Assembly (NCBI RefSeq): GCF_000385565.1
Contig: NC_021169.1
Coordinates: 1-64,000 of the forward strand
Direction of reading: 5' to 3'
DNA length: 64,000 nt
From: Archaeoglobus sulfaticallidus PM70-1
GTDB taxonomy: Archaea > Halobacteriota > Archaeoglobi > Archaeoglobales > Archaeoglobaceae
Position numbers and translations under genes: made by a program. This document shows positions 6,514 to 15,454 of the stretch, piece after piece. The notes below the pieces were generated by a model. That model was not told the origin of the DNA, did no database searches, and worked only from the letters and a program-made list of their open reading frames with translations. The stretch's first letter is position 1. Each line of letters begins with the position of its first letter.

Positions 6514-8043
6514 CTACTCTCCTGCACCCTTAACTCCGAGCACCCTGAGTTCCCATTCCTCCAGTCCAACTCCTCTCAGATGATCCCTGTTGCCTCTAAC
6601 GCTCTCAATGGCGTTTATTCCCATACCTCCGAGCATCTCCTTGATCTCATTGCTCCAGCCCTTCAGGAGGTTGTACAGCCTCCTGCTCGCAATCTCCGGA
6701 TTTAGCCTCTTTGTGAGGTATGGATCCTGCGTGCATATACCCCATGCACACTTTCCTGTGTAGCATTTCTGACATAATGTGCATCCCATCGCTATGAGCG
6801 CTGGAGTTCCGATGTACACAGCATCTGCTCCAAGCGCGATTGCCTTCAGCACATCCGCACTGTTTCTGAATCCTCCAGCGACAAGTATCGACGCTTTGTG
6901 CCTGATTCCTTCCTCTCTCAGCCTCTGATCTACCGAGGCTAAAGCCAGCTCTATCGGAATTCCGACATTATCTCTTATTATCTTGGGTGCAGCACCTGTA
7001 CCACCTCTGAGCCCGTCAATCGCTACTATGTCCGCTCCAGCCCTGACTATTCCGGATGCTATTGCAGCAACATTGTGCACGGCTGCGATCTTAACGCTTA
7101 CGGGCTTTTCATAGTTGGTTGCCTCCTTCAGCGCATAGATCAGCATCGAGAGATCCTCTATCGAATAGATATCATGCTGTGGGGCGGGTGAGAGAGCATC
7201 AGTCCCTTCGGGAATCATCCTCGTCTCGGATATTCTTATGCTGACTTTCTCCCCCGGCAGATGGCCTCCTATTCCCGGCTTCGCACCCTGACCTATCTTG
7301 ATCTCAACCACGGCAGAGACATTCAGGTAATCGGGATCCACACCAAACCTCCCGCTCGCTACCTGTACTATAGCATTTCCACCATATTCCTCTCTCAAAC
7401 TCTTTGGCAAACCACCCTCTCCGGTGTTGAAGAGGGTTCCGAATTCCTTGGATGCCATTGCCAGAGATTTGAACGCGTTGTAGCTTATAGCTCCATATGA
7501 CATCGCCGAGAAGACTATTGGCGTCTCGAGCATAACATTCGGATGCAGTTCGGTTGCGATCTCAACATCCTCATAGTCCTCGCTGTACTTTATCTCCAGT
7601 CCATCAGGCTTTCTTCCGAGGAAAGTTCTGAGCTCCATTGGCTCTCTCAATGGATCTATCGATGGATTTGTAACCTGAGAGGCGTTAAGCACGAGATGAT
7701 CCCAGTATATTCTATAAGGCTTATCGTTACCACTTCCGGTTAGAATAACTCCTCCGGTTTCAGCCTGCTTCTTCAAATCCTGGATTCTCTCTCTCGTCCA
7801 GTTGGCGTTGGGGCGGTATGTGGAGGGATGGGGTCTGACAGTAAGGGCATTTGTTGGGCAGAAAACAACACACCTCTGGCACCCAACACAAACATACTCA
7901 TCGTGAAACATCCTATCCAGTTCGGGATCATACCTGTGCCCTTCCTGAGAGCACTGCCTCTCACAGACCCTGCATCTTATACATCTCTCATCATCTCTTT
8001 CTATGATGAATTCGGGAAGCATGTAAGTTTTCATTTCCATCAT
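6514..8043 (-). CDS. gltB: Glutamate synthase, FMN-binding central subunit with ferredoxin domain
   Basis: 509-residue archaeal-type glutamate synthase large-domain protein. An N-terminal 2x[4Fe-4S] ferredoxin module (CIRCRVCERQC and CVGCQRCVVFC, about residues 21-62) precedes the FMN (beta/alpha)8 barrel. The barrel has the family motifs SAMSYGAIS, GEGG, GQGAKPGIGGHLPG and GLRGGTGAAP. A cysteine cluster after it (GCTLCQKCYTGKCAWGIC) would bind the Fe-S centre near FMN. It reductively transfers ammonia to 2-oxoglutarate, giving glutamate. The glutaminase and GXGXG functions are in the flanking genes. Confidence 0.95.
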   Translation of the reverse strand: MMEMKTYMLPEFIIERDDERCIRCRVCERQCSQEGHRYDPELDRMFHDEYVCVGCQRCVVFCPTNALTVRPHPSTYRPNANWTRERIQDLKKQAETGGVILTGSGNDKPYRIYWDHLVLNASQVTNPSIDPLREPMELRTFLGRKPDGLEIKYSEDYEDVEIATELHPNVMLETPIVFSAMSYGAISYNAFKSLAMASKEFGTLFNTGEGGLPKSLREEYGGNAIVQVASGRFGVDPDYLNVSAVVEIKIGQGAKPGIGGHLPGEKVSIRISETRMIPEGTDALSPAPQHDIYSIEDLSMLIYALKEATNYEKPVSVKIAAVHNVAAIASGIVRAGADIVAIDGLRGGTGAAPKIIRDNVGIPIELALASVDQRLREEGIRHKASILVAGGFRNSADVLKAIALGADAVYIGTPALIAMGCTLCQKCYTGKCAWGICTQDPYLTKRLNPEIASRRLYNLLKGWSNEIKEMLGGMGINAIESVRGNRDHLRGVGLEEWELRVLGVKGAGE

Positions 8044-8050
8044 ATCACCC

Positions 8051-9187
8051 TCAAATCGACTCCTTAAGGCTCTTCAGATGATCCTTCCTGTTCAGCCTGA
8101 CAACAACCGGCTCTCCACCTCTCGGCGTCCAGACCATGTCGAGATCAGGAGATACAGCCCTGATACCTGCTTCCTCAGATGAAAGGAAGACGAAGTCGCC
8201 TTTGGCTCCAGCAGTGATTGGCCTGAGCCTTATTCTGTCGGTTATGCCGAACATCTCTCCATGGTGAGCCACGATAACGGTAAAAGGCCCGTTGATCAGC
8301 AGAGGAGCGTAAACCATCCTGAGGGTTGTGTACAGCTTCTTCTTTTTCTCCTCCATGTGCTCTATCTGATCCCACATCGGTGCTGCGAAAATTTTCGAAA
8401 CTATCTCTATAGGCAATCCCTGCCTCCTCATAAGCAAATCAACAGCATACGCCATAACCTCTGTGTCTGTAAAGAGCGTACAGTAGTATCCGAACATCTC
8501 CAGATACCTTCTGTTGGTTCCGTATGATGAGATCTCCCCGTTGTGCACCACAGTCCAGTCGAGAATGCTGAATGGGTGTGCTCCACCCCACCATCCGGGT
8601 GTGTTGGTCGGGAATCTGCTGTGGGCTGTCCACATGTAGCCCTTGTAAAGCTCGTCGAGCATGAAGAAGTCAGCAACATCCTCTGGGAATCCAACTCCCT
8701 TGAACACACCCATGTCCTTTCCGGATGAGAAAACATAAGCATCCTCTATCCGGGTATTGATGTGCATAACTTTCTCGACAACAAAATCATCATCGCTCAG
8801 CTTTTCTTCGGTATTTTTGGGAGCTACAAAATATCTCCACACCAGAGGTGGATAGGATACATCAGCAGATGGGTTTGTGGGAATCTCCTCATCGTGAACG
8901 ATATCGAAGTTTTTAGAGAGGAATTCATCAACCTTCTTCTTTGCATCGAGGTTTCCATCCTGATACATTATGTGAAGGGCGTAATAGTCCTTGTATTCGG
9001 GATAGATGCCATAAACAGCAAATCCACCGCCAAGACCGTTTCCTCTGGCTTTCATGTTAGATATTGCCTTTATCGCCATTTCTCCTCCAAACCTCTCGCC
9101 CTTGATGTTCATAACACCGAACAGTCCACATGCTTCGATGTCCTTGTTCGGGAGGTACCTCTCACACCTGTTTATCTCAAACCTCAT
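8051..9187 (-). CDS. Glutamate synthase, glutamine amidotransferase subunit
   Basis: Class II (Ntn) glutaminase domain as a separate protein of 378 residues. The catalytic cysteine is probably C20 in the motif EACGLFGV, which needs removal of the first 19 residues to free its amino group. Family motifs follow: HSRFPTN, WTVVHNGEIS and TDTEVMAY. It releases ammonia from glutamine for the FMN subunit. It ends 7 bases before the next gene. Confidence 0.92.
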   Translation of the reverse strand: MRFEINRCERYLPNKDIEACGLFGVMNIKGERFGGEMAIKAISNMKARGNGLGGGFAVYGIYPEYKDYYALHIMYQDGNLDAKKKVDEFLSKNFDIVHDEEIPTNPSADVSYPPLVWRYFVAPKNTEEKLSDDDFVVEKVMHINTRIEDAYVFSSGKDMGVFKGVGFPEDVADFFMLDELYKGYMWTAHSRFPTNTPGWWGGAHPFSILDWTVVHNGEISSYGTNRRYLEMFGYYCTLFTDTEVMAYAVDLLMRRQGLPIEIVSKIFAAPMWDQIEHMEEKKKKLYTTLRMVYAPLLINGPFTVIVAHHGEMFGITDRIRLRPITAGAKGDFVFLSSEEAGIRAVSPDLDMVWTPRGGEPVVVRLNRKDHLKSLKESI

Positions 9188-9196
9188 GCTTTCACC

Positions 9197-10495
9197 TCAT
9201 ATTATTCCGAGAACCACATCATCCTTCAGCAAATCCCATCTGATATGCTCTGGAAGCTTTGTGTATCCGAAGTCGTAGTCGAGGAGTCTTTCCTTGAACT
9301 CCGTGACATCTATCTTCCTCTTCATCAGGTTGAGGTATATTCCTGCCCTGTCAACCTTTCCCACAAGCACTATTCCCTTTATAAGCCCATCTTTGATTGC
9401 AATCCTTCTGTAAACCTTCCTTTCCGGATCAAATCTGATCAGAACCTCGTAGCCTTCCTTCTCCGCGATTTCATCCGTTATGTTGAGTCCGGCATTTATT
9501 ATGTAAACATCGAAGAAGTGCATCGCGTTCATGGATGTGCCCTCAAACTCCGCACTCCCTCCAGCGATGTTCAGCCCGGCAACTCTTCCGCCATAATAAG
9601 CGTTGGGCCAGAGGGGCAGGAGTCTTCTGTCATCGATCATGAAGTCATAGACTTCTGCACAGTCACCGCACGCATAGACATCTTTGGCCGAGGTTTCCAT
9701 CTTCCTGTTGACAACTATGCCACGATTAACCTCGATTTCACTATCTCTCACAAGATCTATATTCGGCACGACACCGACCGCAACAATCATGAGATCGCAT
9801 TCAATCTCCCTGCCATCTGTGAGCGTTACGCTGTAAACCCTGTTGTTGCTGGAGTTCACCTTCTTTATTGTCAGGCCTGTGTGGATGCTGACTCCATGCT
9901 CATCAAAAACCCTCTGGACTATCTCCGATGTTCTCTCGTCAACCACCGGGGCAAGAACCCTGTCTGCAAGTTCGATTACATGCACCTCCAAGCCCTTCTC
10001 CGCCAGAACCTCGGCAGCCATCAGCCCGATAACTCCTCCTCCAAGGATTACAGCCTTTTTTGCATCCTCAAGTTCCTTTTCGATGCCAAGGGCATCGTCC
10101 ATCGTTACAAAGGAGAAGGCGTTCTCCAGTTTGGGATCAAAACCCTCCATTTGCGGGATGAATGGCTTTCCACCGGTGGCTATGAGAAGCTTGCCATACT
10201 CTATTTCCTCACCAGAATCGAGTATTACCTTCTTCTCGCTGACATTTATCGAAACTGCCCTCTTTCCGAGTATCGGCGTTACATCCATTTTCTCATAAAA
10301 GTCGGGTGGTCTGTAGTACATCTTCTCCCTGCTTATCCTCCCGGAGAGGTAGTAGGGGATCAGCGCCTTTGAATATGTGTGGTACTCCTCCTCAGATATG
10401 ACCGCAATCGTCAAGTCCCTGTTTCTGCTCCTTATAGCCTCTATGCAACCTATACCACCGGCAGAATTTCCTATGACCACAACATCGAACTTCAT
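9197..10495 (-). CDS. FAD/NAD(P)-dependent pyridine nucleotide-disulfide oxidoreductase
   Basis: 432-residue flavoprotein of the NADH oxidase / nitrite reductase NirB / rubredoxin reductase type. It has an FAD dinucleotide motif at the N-terminus (VVVIGNSAGGIGCIEAI), an NAD(P) motif (AVILGGGVIGLMAAEVLAEKG, about 147-167) and the second FAD motif (VYACGDCAEV). No active-site CxxxxC disulfide is seen. In this operon it is a good candidate to pass electrons from NAD(P)H through the adjacent ferredoxin to glutamate synthase, replacing bacterial GltD. That role is inferred. Confidence 0.88.
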   Translation of the reverse strand: MKFDVVVIGNSAGGIGCIEAIRSRNRDLTIAVISEEEYHTYSKALIPYYLSGRISREKMYYRPPDFYEKMDVTPILGKRAVSINVSEKKVILDSGEEIEYGKLLIATGGKPFIPQMEGFDPKLENAFSFVTMDDALGIEKELEDAKKAVILGGGVIGLMAAEVLAEKGLEVHVIELADRVLAPVVDERTSEIVQRVFDEHGVSIHTGLTIKKVNSSNNRVYSVTLTDGREIECDLMIVAVGVVPNIDLVRDSEIEVNRGIVVNRKMETSAKDVYACGDCAEVYDFMIDDRRLLPLWPNAYYGGRVAGLNIAGGSAEFEGTSMNAMHFFDVYIINAGLNITDEIAEKEGYEVLIRFDPERKVYRRIAIKDGLIKGIVLVGKVDRAGIYLNLMKRKIDVTEFKERLLDYDFGYTKLPEHIRWDLLKDDVVLGII

Positions 10496-10944
10496 TCTTC
10501 CCCTCCGGATATGTAAACCAGCGCATTATTGGGACACATCTTAACGCATGTGGGGAACTCAAGCCCCTCACACAGATCACATTTAACGATCTTCTTCTCC
10601 TCAAAATCTATCACAATGCTGCCATAAGGACAGGCCATCACACAGCTCAAGCATCCAACACACTTGCTTTCATCGTGCAAAACCTTTCCTGTTTCTGTAT
10701 CCTTATACAGAGCACCGCTGATACAGGCGAAAACACAGTTAGGCTCATCACAATGTCTGCACTGGATGGCAAAGCACTCGGGCAGATTTTCATCAACAAC
10801 TATTCTCGGCACAGGTTTCTTTTTCTCATACTTAAAGGCCTTCAGTATATCCCTCGTTCTTGAGTGTGCAACTGCACACCATATCTCACAGAGGTGGCAG
10901 CCAATACATACCTCTGGCTTTGCAACGACCTTTGGCAAACTCAT
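10492..10944 (-). CDS. Polyferredoxin-like 4Fe-4S electron carrier
   Basis: About 150 residues with four cysteine clusters (CIGCHLCEIWC, CRHCDEPNCVFAC, CVGCLSCVMAC, CDLCEGLEFPTC), the pattern of HycB/DmsB-like electron-transfer subunits with up to four [4Fe-4S] centres. It is first in the operon and its end overlaps the oxidoreductase by 4 bases. ATG 10944 is chosen; GGAGG lies only one or two bases upstream, so the TTG two codons later (MPKVVAKPEV) is a serious alternative. Probably the electron donor to the glutamate synthase subunits. Confidence 0.9.
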   Translation of the reverse strand: MSLPKVVAKPEVCIGCHLCEIWCAVAHSRTRDILKAFKYEKKKPVPRIVVDENLPECFAIQCRHCDEPNCVFACISGALYKDTETGKVLHDESKCVGCLSCVMACPYGSIVIDFEEKKIVKCDLCEGLEFPTCVKMCPNNALVYISGGEE

Positions 10945-10985
10945 CCCTCCTCGAAATCGCTCCAACTACCACAAAAATAACAGGG

Positions 10986-11001
10986 TTTTAAGTAACTTTC
11001 G
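10986..11001 (-). promoter_or_regulatory. Promoter of the glutamate synthase operon
   Basis: The minus strand reads CGAAAGTTACTTAAAA, a textbook archaeal BRE plus TATA box. Transcription should start about 25 bases downstream, near 10965, leaving a short leader before the ferredoxin gene. Confidence 0.65.
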
Positions 11002-11159
11002 AAATTTAATATCGTGACATTACAAGACATACTTATGCGTTTAAGCTAGTTGAAGTATATAAATATTATGGGTTTGGTATTTAGGAATCTATAATCAGTA
11101 TCCCTATTACCTAAAAATTAAACATAATTTAAAATTAAAAAACTAAATAAGCAAGGCTC

Positions 11160-11376
11160 AAAGTTATACTGTGGATCTCCTTCCTCCATTAAAAAGGGGC
11201 ATCCTTCCAGCACGGTGTTTAGCCCTAGAGGGTGTTCAAAGGCCTTTCCAGCCTTATCATCCACACTTCGGGCCACCCACGCTCCTGTCAATTCAGGAGC
11301 CGCAGGTCAAGCCTTGGCTATACTACAACGGGGGAGTCATATCCTTACGGGCTGTATCTCGCGGAAGTCGCGGGGA
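11160..11376 (-). pseudogene. G+C-rich remnant, probably an IS605 right end / TnpB tail
   Basis: A G+C-rich block between A+T-rich DNA and the end of the Lrp gene. On the minus strand one frame reads QERGWPEVWMIRLERPL, which resembles the conserved GLGxPEV tail of TnpB proteins, with stops on both sides. It contains a short inverted repeat (CTCCTGTCAATTCAGGAG, 11282-11299). No complete gene is visible. It may be an orphan omega-RNA-type right end. The assignment is tentative. Confidence 0.4.
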
Positions 11377-11874
11377 TTAGCCCTTATAGTTTCCTAAAAT
11401 CCTGGATCTTCTATGATCTTTATGCGTTTTTCCACTTATGAAAGAATTGAATCTGTCTATCCTTATCCCTTTTTTGTTGAGCCACGCCTGAAACTTGCCC
11501 GTCTCGTTTATGGCCTCTTCCAAGCCACGAAATCGAACTATTATGCAGAGGTTGTACTCGCTGCCGATGATCTCGAAAACATTTTCGACATAATCGAGTT
11601 TTTTCAAATGCTCGATGAGTGTTTCCATACCCTCCCTATCGTTGTGTATGCCGAGCAAAACAACACCCATGTAGTCCATCCCTATCTTCGCATAGTCAAC
11701 CTTCCAGACTCCTTTTTTTACCTCTTTGATGTATCCATGAGATTCAAGAAGCTTCATTCTATTGTACACAGTCTTCGTCGAGACATTAAGGTCATAAGCA
11801 ATCTCATCCTGTGTTTTTGAGTTTAAAATTCCCTCGATTATCTTGACATTTAACTCGTCCTCAATCAGATTCAT
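11377..11874 (-). CDS. Lrp/AsnC-family transcriptional regulator
   Basis: 165-residue regulator with an N-terminal winged helix (about 1-60, TQDEIAYDLNVSTKTVYNRMKLLESHGYI) and a C-terminal RAM-like ligand domain (about 65-140, VVLLGIHNDREGMETLIEHL). Feast/famine regulators often respond to amino acids. Its position between the glutamate synthase operon and the aminomutase suggests it controls one of them. This is inference from position only. Confidence 0.9.
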   Translation of the reverse strand: MNLIEDELNVKIIEGILNSKTQDEIAYDLNVSTKTVYNRMKLLESHGYIKEVKKGVWKVDYAKIGMDYMGVVLLGIHNDREGMETLIEHLKKLDYVENVFEIIGSEYNLCIIVRFRGLEEAINETGKFQAWLNKKGIRIDRFNSFISGKTHKDHRRSRILGNYKG

Positions 11875-11925
11875 GTTTCAGTATTCCAGAAAAAAACTAT
11901 ATTAAATTTGTCTATAAACTAGCAA

Positions 11926-13029
11926 CTATTCCTCAAAATCGTCAAGCCATGCAGCAGTCTTGCTGACCTTTTTTCTGAACATCTTTCCGAGGTTGGAGGG
12001 GTCTTTGGCCTGATGGTATTTGAAGTACATGTAACCGTCCATAACCCCAATAATCTCAATCTTACCAGTAACATGAGACATTATGTATCTTATTCTCTTC
12101 GTGTGCCCGTTCAGATATTTCTTCGCTTCCTCCACAATCCAGTAGCCGTCATAGAGCGGAACCTGAAAGTGGCTCTTCACCCTCTTTACAGGTCTGCACT
12201 GGAATATGTAGTAAGGGATCACACCAATTCTGTTTATTACGTTCATCAGCTCTGCCAGAACCTTTCCTGAGTCGTTAACACCCTTAAGCAAAACCGTCTG
12301 GTTGCTGATTATAGTGTTAGCCTTTATCAGGGCATCTACAGCTCTCGTGGATTTATCAGTTATCTCCCTTGGATGATTGAACTGGGTTACGATGTAAACC
12401 CTCCTGTCCCTGGTTGAGTATTTCTGAAGAACCTCAGGCAGCTCCGGATCCATGAGTATTCTGTCAGGGAAGGTTACCGGAGTTCTCGTGCCGAACCTGA
12501 CGAAATCCACATGCGGAATATCGGTTAGCTTGTACAGAAACTCCTCGATTACCTCCGTTGGAAGCAGGAACGGATCCCCGCCACTGACAAGAACATTGTT
12601 TATCTCCTTATGCTCCCTAATGTACTCAACCGCACCGTCCAGTCGTTCTATTGTCTCTTTAGTTGGAATGCCCACAAGCCTTTTCCTGAAGCAGTGCCTG
12701 CAGTACATCGCACATGCGTTTGTTGCGAGAATCAACGCTGTCTGGGCATACTTATGCTGCAAGCCCGGTAGCTTCGTGTTCTGACTCTCACCACTTGTAT
12801 CATATTCTCCAGCGAGGTCGAGCTCCTTTACGGATGGAACTGCCATCTTCCTGATGGGGTCATCGGGATCGTTTGGATCTATCAGTGAGAGATAGTATCT
12901 AGATATTGACATCGGATGAGCCTGAATCACCTCCTCCAGCCTCTCCTTCTCTTCTGGAGAGAGGGGGATGTATTTTTCGAGTTCCTCAATCTCGGTAATG
13001 TTCTGTCTGAGTTCTTCTACCCATGTCAC
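11926..13029 (-). CDS. KamA-family radical SAM 2,3-aminomutase
   Basis: 367-residue radical SAM, PLP-dependent aminomutase. The cluster motif is CAMYCRHCFRKR (CxxxCxxC). It moves an alpha-amino group to the beta position, giving a beta-amino acid, often an osmolyte. The residues that grip the lysine side chain in Clostridium lysine 2,3-aminomutase (Asp293 in a QCD motif and Asp330) appear replaced here: the first is Arg (YYIFQCRPVKR) and the second falls in IMSHVTGK. This argues against lysine and fits glutamate- or arginine-type relatives. The glutamate synthase neighbours favour beta-glutamate. Family is firm; substrate is not. Confidence 0.88.
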   Translation of the reverse strand: MTWVEELRQNITEIEELEKYIPLSPEEKERLEEVIQAHPMSISRYYLSLIDPNDPDDPIRKMAVPSVKELDLAGEYDTSGESQNTKLPGLQHKYAQTALILATNACAMYCRHCFRKRLVGIPTKETIERLDGAVEYIREHKEINNVLVSGGDPFLLPTEVIEEFLYKLTDIPHVDFVRFGTRTPVTFPDRILMDPELPEVLQKYSTRDRRVYIVTQFNHPREITDKSTRAVDALIKANTIISNQTVLLKGVNDSGKVLAELMNVINRIGVIPYYIFQCRPVKRVKSHFQVPLYDGYWIVEEAKKYLNGHTKRIRYIMSHVTGKIEIIGVMDGYMYFKYHQAKDPSNLGKMFRKKVSKTAAWLDDFEE

Positions 13030-13363
13030 TTTATCACCTCCATAAAAGCAGGGAATTCCTTTTAAACCGAATTATCCCTATCTCGGCCTTTTTTTATAAA
13101 ATTCGCCTTACTTTTACTTGAATGTTACTAAAAAGATATATAAAATCTTCGATTGTCAAACAGGAGCAAGCGGTTATTCATCGGTTAATTTGATTTTATT
13201 GCTTGTTCGAATTCCGAAAGATTTTCGATCGCTTGCAGGTTTTTCATGTTTTAAGGAGTAAAAGTGCTGAATAATACCTGATACAGGAATTGCATTACTG
13301 TTTGAATACCAATAAATCGAAAAAGCTAAATATTAAAATTATAACCTTTTATATGGTGAAATA
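13030..13363. promoter_or_regulatory. Divergent intergenic region with acyl-CoA dehydrogenase promoter
   Basis: No gene is seen. For the plus-strand gene, CGAAAAAGCTAAATATTAAA (13318-13337) forms a BRE/TATA pair and GGTGA (13355-13359) the ribosome binding site. For the minus-strand aminomutase, an A+T-rich TATA-like tract lies near 13090-13145. Confidence 0.5.
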
Positions 13364-14515
13364 ATGGACTTCTCGTTCAATGAGGAGCATAGGATGTTGA
13401 GGGATGCGGTAAGAGAGTTCGCCGAGAAGGAAATAATGCCTTATGGCAGGGAATATGATGAGAAAGCAGAATATCCATGGGAGATTTTCAGAAGGGCTGC
13501 CAAACTTGGATTTGTTGGGGCTGACATTCCGGAAGAGTATGGCGGGGCGGGAATGGATTTCATATCGATACCCATTATCTGCATGGAGCTTACGAGAGCG
13601 GACAGCGGGATAGGATCGGCAATAGCAGCCTCAACTCTCGGATGCCCGATGGTGAAGTACTTCGGAACTGAGGAGCAGAAGGAGAGGTATTTGAGGGCTG
13701 TTGCTGAGGGAAAAACAACATCTGCAATAGCCATCACCGAGCCCGATGCTGGAAGTGATGTTAACAGCATAAAAACCAGGGCGGAGAAGGTTGAAGGGGG
13801 ATACATCCTCAACGGCTCCAAGACATTCATAACCAACGGGGGCATATCAGACTGGGTGGTGGTTATAGCGAGAACAGACTTAAACGCCAAGCCTGCATAC
13901 AAGGGCTTTTCTGCACTTGTTGTTGAGAAATCGATGGAAGGGTTTGAGACAAAGCCGATAAAGAAAATGGGTCTGAACTGCCATGATACCTCCGAGCTGT
14001 ACTTCAGGAATGTTTTTATCCCGCAGGAAAATCTCGTTGGAACAGAGAACTTTGGATTCTACCAGCTAATGCGATTCTTCAACGAGAGCAGGATTCTCGT
14101 TGGTGCCATCCAGCTTGGAATTGCCATAGGTGCCTACGAAAGAGCCTTGCAGTACGCAAAGGAGAGAAAAGCCTTTGGCAAGCCCCTCATAGAGCATCAG
14201 GCAATCCAGTTCAAGTTAGCAGATATGTTCACGGCAATAGAGTCGGCTAAGCTGTTAATTTTCAAGGCTGCATATCTGGTTGACAAGGGTGAGCCAAATC
14301 CTGCATTAAGCAGTGCTGCGAAGCTGTACGCGAGTGAGACTGCGATAAAGGTTACCTATGAGGCTGTTCAGGTGTTTGGTGGGTATGGGTTCAGCAAGGA
14401 GTACGATGTTGAGAGGTACTACAGGGATGCAAGAGTGGGTACGATTTATGAGGGGACGAGCGAGATACAGAGGCTGATAATCGGAAGGTTTCTTGCTGGA
14501 AAGTTAGGGTTTTAG
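13364..14515 (+). CDS. Acyl-CoA dehydrogenase
   Basis: FAD-dependent acyl-CoA dehydrogenase of 383 residues, the full family length. Signature one is AIAITEPDAGSD (about 123-134) and signature two is QVFGGYGFSKEYDVERYYRDAR. The glutamate of the IYEGTSEIQ motif near residue 366 is the likely catalytic base. It introduces a trans-2,3 double bond in acyl-CoA during beta-oxidation and needs ETF or an equivalent acceptor, which is not in the window. It is a single-gene transcription unit. Confidence 0.95.
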   Translation: MDFSFNEEHRMLRDAVREFAEKEIMPYGREYDEKAEYPWEIFRRAAKLGFVGADIPEEYGGAGMDFISIPIICMELTRADSGIGSAIAASTLGCPMVKYFGTEEQKERYLRAVAEGKTTSAIAITEPDAGSDVNSIKTRAEKVEGGYILNGSKTFITNGGISDWVVVIARTDLNAKPAYKGFSALVVEKSMEGFETKPIKKMGLNCHDTSELYFRNVFIPQENLVGTENFGFYQLMRFFNESRILVGAIQLGIAIGAYERALQYAKERKAFGKPLIEHQAIQFKLADMFTAIESAKLLIFKAAYLVDKGEPNPALSSAAKLYASETAIKVTYEAVQVFGGYGFSKEYDVERYYRDARVGTIYEGTSEIQRLIIGRFLAGKLGF

Positions 14516-14883
14516 CCTTTAATTTTCAACAGGGGCTTTACAGCTTTACAAAAAATTTTTCTGGATTTTCAGTAGTGTTAACTGGTGCTGGAGAGTTTGT
14601 CACCCATTTGCAGCCCGCAGGGTTTTATTTTTCGATCAAAAATATGTACCAACAAAGTTAAATATCATAAAAAAGTCTTTCCTAAATCGAAAAGCATGTG
14701 CTGAGGGGGGCAGAAAGATCACCATACCACCATATTACCAACCCATAAAAAACAAAAAGAGGATCAACTCGAAAAAATTATATATCTCGCATTTAGTTTT
14801 ACAATAAAAATAGCAGTAGTAAATAATCATTATTGGATCTAAATATCCCACATCTTAAACATAACTGAAAGAGGTTGAACCGG
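14516..14883. other. Intergenic region without a gene
   Basis: A+T-rich with a G-run near 14704. A TATA-like AAAATTATATATCTC near 14773-14787 and GAGGT at 14871-14875 could serve the next gene. Confidence 0.4.
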
Positions 14884-15249
14884 ATGCCTTGTGTCCATGA
14901 GTCAAACAAAAAGGACTGGATGAAGACGCAGAACGGCATTATAAAACTCCATCCTTACTGCAACAAATGTGGATCAGTCGGAAACATTTCCTCCGACAGG
15001 GGTAAAAAGATAGGCTATTTTTTGATTGCCCTGTCAAGACTGAGAAAAATTCTGAAGGATAGGGGATACAAGGTATCCGAGGCTCAGATAAGGCTGATTG
15101 CAAAGGAGCTATCCAGTATAGAGGATTTTGACGATACCTGGTGGATAACCTTCTCAAGGCAGAAGGAGATTTTCATTTCAGTTGTCAGGAAGTACATCCG
15201 GGTTTCCACAGACCTTCTGGAGTCTGTGCTGAATAGTGAGTGGAGGTAA
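14884..15249 (+). CDS. Conserved archaeal hypothetical protein with CxxC knuckle
   Basis: 121-residue protein of unknown function. A short N-terminal part holds a CNKCG pair (about residues 26-30) followed by the motif SSDRGKKIGYF. The rest is alpha-helical, including WWITFSRQKEIFISVVRKYI. I recall similar small proteins in euryarchaea but assign no function. ATG 14884 is chosen because GAGGT lies eight bases before it; the in-frame TTG at 14875 touches that site. It stands alone on the plus strand. Confidence 0.7.
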   Translation: MPCVHESNKKDWMKTQNGIIKLHPYCNKCGSVGNISSDRGKKIGYFLIALSRLRKILKDRGYKVSEAQIRLIAKELSSIEDFDDTWWITFSRQKEIFISVVRKYIRVSTDLLESVLNSEWR

Positions 15250-15299
15250 CAAAGCAGAATGTAACAAAGGTAGGAACAAAGCGGAATAATTAATCAGAT

Positions 15300-15454
15300 C
15301 AACAAAAAATAAAGGGCCTGTCCAGCAGAGACCGAGCCGACAGGCGATGAGGAGGGCTGGATAGGCGTAGTTGGGGCTATTGACTTCAGCTTTGACAGCA
15401 GAGGTCGGCTCCATCAACATCAAAAAAGACTTTTTTTGAGAGACTGTAAATAAG
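15300..15454. other. Unassigned segment, possible mobile-element debris
   Basis: Begins GGGCCTGTCCAGCA, which resembles the MITE end (GGCTGTCCAGCAATT), then runs into G+C-rich sequence with no convincing frame. It directly precedes a decayed gene and may mark an old insertion. I see no second end. Confidence 0.25.

Noticed and set aside
8762-10372. Long plus-strand open frame opposite the glutamate synthase and oxidoreductase genes
   Set aside because: The minus strand encodes two well-supported enzymes there. The plus frame has no family resemblance and is an antisense artefact of codon bias.
11160-11376. Possible rRNA fragment
   Set aside because: The block is G+C-rich, but I recognise no conserved rRNA segment, and a TnpB-tail reading explains part of it better.
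15311-15345. Fourth MITE copy
   Set aside because: The left end resembles the MITE end, but the interior does not match and no right end is found.
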